DNA of 64,000 nucleotides from Pegoplata infirma. Lineage: Eukaryota > Arthropoda > Insecta > Diptera > Anthomyiidae. Below the pieces are notes generated by a model. That model saw nothing but the letters and a program-made list of their open reading frames with translations. It searched no databases and was not told where the DNA came from. Both the position numbers and the translations under genes were made by a program. The stretch lies in assembly GCA_963921195.1 (NCBI GenBank), contig OY992537.1, forward strand, positions 206,918,581 through 206,982,580, in the 5' to 3' direction. Position 1 is the first letter of the stretch; every line of letters begins with the position of its first letter. Below are positions 56,831-64,000 of this stretch, piece after piece.

Positions 56831-58360
56831 AGTATATTTTAAGGATCAATAATGTTTATTCATTTTAGAAATCTAGACTGTAACAAATTACTGTAATAGA
56901 AGTGTAAAAAGTCTTCAAACATGTATGAGCAGGGTATATAGAGATTCTACAGAGCAAAATATAAAGCATCCTCATTTGATTGTTTTCTAATGTTTATTGT
57001 TATTATGAACAAAAATTTTTAATGAATTTCTAACAAATACAAATCTCTAAAACTTCTCACATAAATTAATGTAAAAACATACTCCGGATGTATGTATGAC
57101 TAACCCACAAAAACCAATTTCAAAAGAAATAAAAATTTTTAAATTATTTTTTACTTGATGTATATTTTTCTTAAATAATGTTTTATTATATTTGATTTCT
57201 TTTCTTAAAATAATTTATTATTATTTTTAGTAAGATTTTTATGAGCCATTAAAGTTTTGTTTTTATTGTTAATTTAAAAACTTTAGTTTTGGAATAGGAT
57301 AAAATTTTTAATGGGCTGGGAAAGACTGGTGTATTAGATATTTATAAAAAAAACATAAGAAAGGCGTATATATATGATGATAGTATGTGGGACAAGAAAA
57401 TATCTTAAAAAATTGTAATATTATGGCATACTTTTAGGATTTTTAAAATCTCTAAATTTAAAGTCTACTTAAGGGTTGATAGAACTAAATTTTTTTATCA
57501 GTTTAAAAAGAAAGAAACATCTCTCAAAATAATATTTTTAAGGCATACTTTTTTTTATTAGTTAACGTTTCAATTTACAATATATTTAACAATATAAAAA
57601 CAAATAAATTAAAATGTTACTCCATAGTGGAGCTTCTAGCAACAAGGCATACTTTTATGATATTATTAATCTCAAAATTTAAAGCCTACTTTTAGGATGA
57701 TAAAACCACAATTTTGAAAATTTTTAAAAGATAACAAATAAAATCCTTTTCTTTTCTTAGTTAAATGAATTAATATTTATGATTAAGTTCTTCTTCTTCT
57801 GCTCATCCTCTTCAACTTACAGCCAATCAATTGTCAATACATTTAGATAAACTACTTATGTTTAAAGTATTTATGTATGCAAATATTTTCTGTTGTGATA
57901 TACAATCACAATCACAAATACAATCACAGACAAACAAATACAAATCGCCATTATACTTAAAAGCACTCAAGCACCTTTTAAACATGACTTAATAAACACT
58001 TTAGGCTTTTGACAAATATTACCTAACAACGAATACACTTGAATATACACACATACATGCATGAGTATACACATCCAAATGTGTGGGAATGTATAAGAAA
58101 ATAACACTCTTAATACAAAGACATATTCACTACATAAATGGATTTAAATAAACAGACTTTTATTCACATACTCACACACGCATACATTCCCACATATTCA
58201 CACAAAAAAAGTTATATATGTACACAAATACTTGAAGATGATGTTTGGAGTGTCTTTTAGGATGTCCCTTAGAAATTCCATTGACAAATATTTGGAGAAA
58301 ATTATAATAACAAAAATTAGCGGTGGGACCCTTTCAACAATTAGAATTATAACTCTTTTT
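56831..58360. other. No gene seen; AT-rich
   Basis: Very AT-rich. GGCATACTTTTAGGAT-like words recur at about 57424, 57540 and 57650. CACATAC-rich microsatellite-like patches at 58035-58220. No frame with protein-like composition. Confidence 0.45.
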
Positions 58361-58715
58361 TATTTTTTGTAAATTTATTTTATTTAATCAGCTTCTACCG
58401 GTCCAATAATGCGTGCAGGAGGGGTCATTGGTGAGACCGACCCCATTTATTTTTACCCTACAACATTTTTTTAAAACATACCTACGCCCTATCTCCACTC
58501 CCTAAGTAGGCTTCCATTCAAAATTACATTTTATAAAATTAGCTCCAACTTTTATTTGTATGGGAGCCTACTTAGGAAGTAGCAATAGGGCGTAGGTCTG
58601 TTTTCAAAAAATGTTGTAGGGTACAAATAAATGGGGGTCGGTCTCACTAATGACCCCTCTCAGACGCACCATTGGAACGGTAGAAGCTGATTAAATAAAA
58701 CAAATTTACAAAAAA
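58361..58715. mobile_element. Compact foldback element related to the 2.3-5.3 kb foldback
   Basis: TTTGTAAATTTATTTTATTT, AATCAGCTTCTACCG and GAGACCGACCCCATTTATTT on the left pair with complements to 58715; the apex is near 58545. The ACCGACCCCATT, ACAACATTTTTT and CTCCACTCCCTAAG blocks match the inner subunits of the large foldback. It contains the uninterrupted GACGCACCATTGGAACGG that acts as empty site for 61746-63159. Confidence 0.75.
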
Positions 58716-59345
58716 TAAGTGAGAGTGTTAAATTCGGCTGTGCCGAATCTTGTATACCCTCCAAAGTTGAAAAAAAAAAATAAAAAAAAATTCCAGGGGC
58801 GTTTTTTTTGGGGGGGGGGGGCTTGTCGGGGGTCCTTGGGGACACCTTCTCTCTGGTCAAAAATGTTTACAAATTTATTTACTATGCTTTTTGTACAAAT
58901 GATATATAATTTTATCATTATATAAATTATTTGCTAATATCCACGCCCACAAAAGGGGGCGGACCAAAAAAAAAAAAGTCGTTTTCAATCCCCTGGGTCC
59001 AAGTCCAAGACTTTGAACTTTTTCAAGCATAAAAATGTTTTATTTGTTTAATAAAAATACAAAAAAACATATAAAAAGTTACCTTTTTTATTGGTTGGTT
59101 TACTTCGTCAAGGAGGAACTTTTTCCCCCCGGTCTGATTTTTCCCATCTCCGAACTTAACCAGCCTATGAACATAAGATATATATGTGCCAAATTTCAGG
59201 AGTCTAGCACTTTTATTTTGGACTGTATCGTGTCTTCCACAGACGGACGGACAGACAGAGAGACAGACGGACAGACGGACGGACGGACGGACAGACGGAC
59301 ATCGCTAGAATGTCTTAGAATCGATCTCTGATCAATAATATATAT

Positions 59346-61369
59346 GGGGCATTCCAAGCCAAATCACCCCGACCCCTTTCGATTTATTTTATTTTTAGAT
59401 ATGTTTTAGTATTTATTAAATGCAACTTGGACACCAATTTTCAACTTTTTATTTTAAGATGGTGTTGAGTAATCAATTTTTCAAAATGGCGATTTTCTCA
59501 AAAAAATTAAAAAATTGAAATTTTTAATTAATTTTGACCATTAAAAAATATAGATATTTAAAAAAAAGTTGGACAAAGATTTGTTGGTATTTAAATGTAG
59601 TTTTAGAAAAAAAATATGAAAAAATTATTCGAAGTAAATATCACCTATTTTTTGACGTTTAAAAATTATAATCGACTTTTTGAAAAAGTTCGAAACCTTC
59701 GATTTTTTTGTAAAAAGCTATAAAAATTCTACTCTAAATTACGCAACTTTTAAGCCATAATTCGAGATGTGATCACAATTCTTTCTATTTTTTTTTTAAT
59801 TTTTAAAATTGCACCATTTATTTTTTGGCTCTGATTTATTGTATATGGTGATCCAAAAAAAATGAATTGGTAGATATTGACCCTAACTTACCCTAGATAT
59901 ATTCATTTCGAGGTAAAAATACGTCTCACAAAAATTTAGGACGATCGGAAATGGGTAAGGCGTTAAGCATGGTCCTTGAAGTTTAAAAAACGGATTACAA
60001 GGAAAAATATGATTTTTGTTCTGTTGTCTCAACTTTTTTTGTATTTTAAGTTGAGTTTCAATTCAAGTGATTACAGAATTATGATGTGGAGTAAAATGCC
60101 TTTCTAATAAGGTACTAAAAACTAAAATCGGTTGAAAATCAGCCAAGTAATTACAACTTCCCCAGGCATCTAGCATATGTCATACCACTTGAGTGGTATG
60201 ACATATGCTAGTCCCTTTTTTTAAATTTATTGAAATTTTCTACTGTAATAATATTTTTTCATTATTCATGTTTCAGTGTAATATTTTTTTGGTTTTTCCA
60301 AATTTTAAAACAAAAAAATTTTTTTTTTTTTTAAATTGAGATTTCAAACGGGTGTTGAAAATGCAGGCATTTTTAGCATTAATTTAAAAAATGTTAGCAA
60401 AACACAATATGAAAAATACTTGTCATCTAATTACATTTGAACTTGAAGAATAAAAAAAATTTATTACAGTAGGAAATTTCAATGAATTTTAGAAATCGGA
60501 TTGTATTTCTTAATCAAGTGGTCTGCCATACGTTAGATGCCTGGGGAAGTTGTAATAACTTGGCTGATTTTCAACCGATTTCAGTTTTTGGTACCTTATT
60601 AGAGAGGCATTTTACTCCATATTATAATTCTGTAACCACATTAATTTAAACTTAACTTAAAATACCAAAAAAATTTAGAAAACAGAAAAAAATCATATTT
60701 TTCCTTGTAATCTGTTTTCTAAACTTCAAGGCCCATGCGGAACACCTTATCCATGTCCGATTTTCTTAATTTTTTTGAGGTGTATTTTTACCTCGAAATG
60801 AACATATCTAGGGTAAGTTAGGGTCAGTATCTACCAATTTAATTTTTTTGGAGCACCATATAAAATAAATCAGAGTCAAAAAATAAAAGGTGCAATTTTC
60901 AAAATTTGAAAAAAAAATAGAACAAATTGCGATCACATCTCGAATTATGGCTTAAAAGTTGCGTAATTTAGAGTAGAACTTTTTCACGTTTGTAAAAAAA
61001 AATCGAAGGTTTCGGACTTTTCAAAAAGTCGATTGTAATTTTTAAACGTTAAAAATAAGTGATAATTACTTCAAATAATTTTTTTAATATTTTTTTTCTA
61101 AAACTACATTTAAATACCAACAAAACGTTGTCCAACTTTTTTTAAGATATCTATATTTTTAACTGGTCGAAATTTATTGAAAATTTTAAGTTTTTAATTT
61201 TTTTTAAAAAATCGCCATTTTGAAAAATTGATTACTCAACACCATATTGGAATAAAAGGCTGAAAATTGGTGTCCAAGTTGCATTTAATAAGTACTAAAA
61301 CATACCCAAAAATAAAATAAATCAAAAGGGGTCGGGTCTAAAAGTGAGTGATTTGGCTTGGAATGCCCC
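59346..61369. mobile_element. Foldback element, family GGGGCATTCCAAGCC, copy 2
   Basis: Ends GGGGCATTCCAAGCCAAATC and GGCTTGGAATGCCCC; arms of about 1 kb pair almost throughout (ACCCCTTTCGATTTATTTTA, CTAGATATATTCATTTCGAG, GTTGAAAATCAGCCAAGTAA with complements). The apex region is 60200-60500. Inserted at an ATATATAT site of family A, as copy 1 also sits in AT repeats. Confidence 0.82.
60170..60211. repeat. Perfect local palindrome, 20-bp arms, 2-nt loop
   Basis: CTAGCATATGTCATACCACT, then TG, then the exact reverse complement. The opposite foldback arm (about 60513-60545) has only one half, so the second half was added locally. Confidence 0.85.
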
Positions 61370-61745
61370 ATATACCTTATGGGGTCCTAGACCGATATTT
61401 CGGTGCGTTACACGGAATGACAAAGTGAGTATACCCCCATACTGTAGTTGGAGGGTATAATAAAAAAGATTGTAAGGGGACCACCTTAAAAATTAGAGAT
61501 AGAGTATAGGTGTTTAGAGAAAATGTTTGGACTAAAAAAATATTTTGGGTCGGTCATACATTTTGTTGCTCTAAGGGCACTATTAGGGCAGTTAGAGCGG
61601 TTGGAGCAAATTTTAAAAAGTGTCGTTTTGTGTGGAAGCCCCTTAGAAATTGGAGATAAGGTATTAGTTTGTTCCAAAGAAATGTTAAGACGTAAAAATT
61701 AATGGGGGTCGGCCTTATAAATGACCCCGCTATGACGCACCATTG

Positions 61746-63159
61746 CACTATAGGAAATTTTACCCATTTTTTGGCCAAAAGTCAAAATTAAAATTTTTGC
61801 AAACATTATTTTTTTTCACATTAATATAAAAAAAACTTAACAAAGTAAACAATTCTTTCTCAATTTTTCGACAGTATTGATGTACTGTCACTTTATCAGT
61901 AGTTTTTCTTGCAATTTCTTACTTAGTTATAAAATACCGATTGAGAGCAGCGAATTTTGTGATAGCTTCTGACAAAAGTTTTTATATTAAGAATTTATAG
62001 TTTTTAAAAACTAAAAAATGGAAAATAATGTCAAAGGTGAGTACTTTAATGATAAATAGTGAAATGTTGGTGAACTCATCTATTAGATCGATTTTATTGG
62101 AAAAATTGAAGTGACCTTAAGATGAACTTATTGAAGTATGAATTGGAATTTTATTTTGACTTTAAAAAAAATGATAGCATATGTTAGCTATAAAACCATA
62201 AAAGTTCTCTAGGACAATCAATTACCTTCCGAATTTAAAAAATTTCAAGGTCGGATATGTGCAAACTTTTTTTTTATACCCATTTTTCCAGGTGACTACT
62301 GAGTGCCAAATTCAGAGTTATTTAATACATGGCGAGAGAAATAAAGCAGAGGTGGATAAGGAGCCGCTATTTCTGACCATTTCTTTTCATACATTGCTGA
62401 GAGTGAATGTTTCGAAAACTTTAAACAATATATAAAGGAGGAATTAAGAATATTTTGTTCAAATATAAATATGTAAAGGATTAAAAGTTGTAGGAGTTTG
62501 AAAATTTTTGAAAGACAGCATGCTATTTGGCTTAAAGGCAATACTTGGCTAAAAAAAACTTGAAACGCAGCCTGCCTCCACTAAATCGAAACCTGGGCGA
62601 CCGCAATTAACTTTTTTGTCAAAATCTGCGAGAACAAAAATACGAGTTACAGCAGAAATCTCTAAAGATCTAAATAGGGAAGTTGAGCCCCTAGCTCTTG
62701 CATCATCTACGGCTGCCCGTAGTGGCATTTTGAAATGTAGTTGACGACTTGGAACTCAAAAATAAAATTTTTGAATAAAATCCTTATTAAAAAGTAGATT
62801 TGTTTGACACTTCTTAACATTGTTAAAATAAATTTCTACTGTTATCTTCGAAAGTTAGTGTACACTCAAAAAAAAAAATATTGTAAAAACAGTTTAGAAA
62901 ACCATATAATCTATCAAGGATCTAAAAAATCTTAGATGCGGCAACTTATAACCCGGGAACCCTGTTTGGAACTAATTATTAGGTAATTTTTTAGGTAACT
63001 TTACTAATTTTTTTTTTTTGAGTGTATGAAAACCTTTAAGAGTCACTCCCTCCCTCTAAAGAGTCTTCCAAAAGTCAAATAAAAAAAATCAGTCAAATCG
63101 GTCCAGCCGTTTGGCTGTAAATAATTTTGGCCAAAAAAAGGGTAAAATTTCCTATAGTG
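61746..63159. mobile_element. Transib-like element 2, 1.4 kb
   Basis: TIRs of 31 bp with one mismatch: CACTATAGGAAATTTTACCC plus TTTTTTGGCC. They are flanked by a 5-bp duplication CATTG (61741-61745, 63160-63164). The homologous sequence at about 58668 has a single CATTG and no insertion. A CAC-starting TIR with a 5-bp duplication fits Transib; CACTA/CMC is the main alternative. Inside, an ATG at 62018 precedes AAAG/GTGAGT, a good 5' splice site, and a fragmentary frame lies at 62553-62744, so it may derive from an autonomous copy by decay. Confidence 0.65.
62553..62744 (+). pseudogene. Fragmentary frame inside Transib-like element 2
   Basis: 64 codons including TKSKPGRPQLTFLSKSARTK, VTAEISKD and ASSTAARSG, with more protein-like composition than its surroundings; the KPGRP phrase and following basic stretch resemble the start of some insect transposase-associated proteins. 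I cannot name the family. Stops and likely frameshifts surround it. Upstream in another frame, RQHAIWLKGNTWL may be the same protein. Confidence 0.35.
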
Positions 63160-63190
63160 CATTGGAGCAATAGAAATGATTTTAAGATTG

Positions 63191-63439
63191 GAAAATTACA
63201 ATAAAATTTTTTCAAAAAATTTAAAAAAATAGTAATAATCATTATCCCACGATCCTCCTGGGCAAAAAATTCGTAGAATCGATAGAAGTTTTACACAAAA
63301 AATTTCAAAAAAATCAAAGAGAACAAACATTTTCAAAAATGAGATTTAAATTTTAAAACTTAAAAATCGCATACTAGAGCACTTTTAAGATTTTTTTAAA
63401 AGTACGTAAAAAAACAAAAATTTTGAAAAAAAAAACATT
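63191..63439. other. No gene seen
   Basis: A-rich low-complexity sequence with no frame or repeat end. Confidence 0.4.
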
Positions 63440-63690
63440 GAAATTTGGACCATTATTGAAGAAGTTATGAGTAAAAGAAGTTTGAGTGAAGGAACAAACT
63501 ACTACTGCTTCAAAAGTTATGAGCAAAAGAGTAAATTTCAGCAAGGGTTTTTCGCGAATTTACGAGATAAAAAACACGATAACTTTCTAAAGGCTATTCT
63601 GAGGATCCTGAAGCTTGGCATATTTATTTGTCGTTCCCCTGGCCTAGTTCGTATTGTATTTTCACTAAATCGGTAAAGTGATTCAAAAGT
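63440..63690 (-). mobile_element. Internal piece of fly repeat family A
   Basis: The reverse complement matches 35455-35660: AACTTTTG, CTAAAGAAAGTTATCG-like, GAATTTCGGCAAGG-like, CTCGTAAATT and ACTTTACCGATTTAGTGAAA blocks in the same order. The 69-codon frame here is not a gene. Confidence 0.55.
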
Positions 63691-64000
63691 TATTGCACTA
63701 AGAAAATTATGTCATTAACTGTTTGTAGGTTATTTTAAAAAGTAATCAGTAAAGTTATTTTAAAAGAAAAATCATTAATTTTATAAAGGATTTCTTATTT
63801 TCTACAATTTTTGTAGTTAAAAAAAAAATTATTTACTGCCTTAAAACTGAATTTTCTGTTACATTCAATTTCGGCAGTAAAAAAATTCTTCTATAGTTTT
63901 ACTGTTTTTCAATACAAAATAAGTGAATGTTCACTAGTTTTTTAATGTTTTGGTAAGTCATTAAATTAACATTTAAAATTGATTGTAATGTGTTTTTGTT
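63691..64000. repeat. AT-rich repeat shared with about 50385-50700, cut by the window end
   Basis: AATTATGTCATTAACTGTTT and GTAGGTTATTTTAAAAAG correspond to 50390-50440. The rest is A/T-rich without frames. Confidence 0.45.

Larger units (their letters stand above)
58716..61459 (+). mobile_element. Fly repeat family A, copy 6, split by a foldback element
   Basis: Left: TTAAATTCGGCTGTGCCGAA and TATACCCTCCAAAG; core: GGACGGACAGACAGAGAGAC at 59243 and CATCGCTAGAATGTCTTAGA; then, after the insertion at 59346-61369, CCTTATGGGGTCCTAGACCG, GAATGACAAAGTGAGTATAC and GGAGGGTATAAT. A run of 13 or more G at about 58809 is a possible sequencing weak point. Confidence 0.75.
61464..63190. mobile_element. 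Foldback-family remnant holding a Transib-like element
   Basis: 61464-61745 has the same blocks as 58361-58715 and the inner 2.3-5.3 kb foldback (GGGTCGGTCATACATTTTGT, GTTAGAGCGGTTGGAGCAAA, ATGGGGGTCGGCC, GACGCACCATTG). After the insertion it resumes at 63160 (CATTGGAGCAATAGAAATGA). Confidence 0.65.

Overview
The window is a repeat-saturated, AT-rich stretch of a higher-fly genome, most likely a calyptrate fly such as a blowfly or relative. The reasons are the AT bias, the fly-type dispersed repeats with a conserved GTCCGTCCGTCTGTC core and ATACCCTC/GAGGGTAT ends, and the LOA/I-group LINE fragments. The taxon is an inference. I find no convincing host protein-coding gene, rRNA or functional tRNA. 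Every longer coding stretch is a broken transposable-element gene.

Layout. 1-2.3 kb: 5' part of a decayed LINE (end of ORF1, start of ORF2) and a short dispersed repeat. 2.3-5.3 kb: a 3-kb foldback element with an 841-bp Transib-like element inserted in one arm. 5.3-12.3 kb: two Helitron-like elements joined head to tail, filled with a 146-bp tandem repeat, a 16-bp repeat and long pure (TAAGG)n arrays. 13.7-22.1 kb: foldback elements and hAT-type MITEs with exact 8-bp target duplications, two of them stacked in one GTCTAGAG target. 22.3-26.8 kb: a 31-bp and a 35-bp minisatellite. 26.8-29.6 kb: two interleaved fly repeats, a 1.2-kb near-perfect palindrome and a small MITE. 30.5-34 kb: an inverted-repeat element split by a LINE copy carrying most of ORF2 (RT and RNase H), itself split by a solo LTR. 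34.7-46 kb: small foldbacks, MITEs, a 3-kb TIR element, a LINE 3' end and a tRNA-derived SINE. 46.4-48.4 kb: a minus-strand Helitron with a second SINE copy inside. 49-57 kb: LINE remnants on the minus strand, split by a foldback that holds a fly repeat that holds a hAT MITE. 58.4-64 kb: more foldbacks and a second Transib-like element with a 5-bp target duplication.

How the parts relate. The value of the window is its nesting. Several insertions can be checked against a paralogous empty site inside the window itself: the opposite foldback arm for the first Transib-like element, 58.66 kb for the second, 44.7 kb for the stacked hAT MITEs and 17.86 kb for the SINE. This gives a relative chronology and exact ends for many families. 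The region behaves like heterochromatin or an intergenic repeat sink; nothing here forms an operon or pathway.
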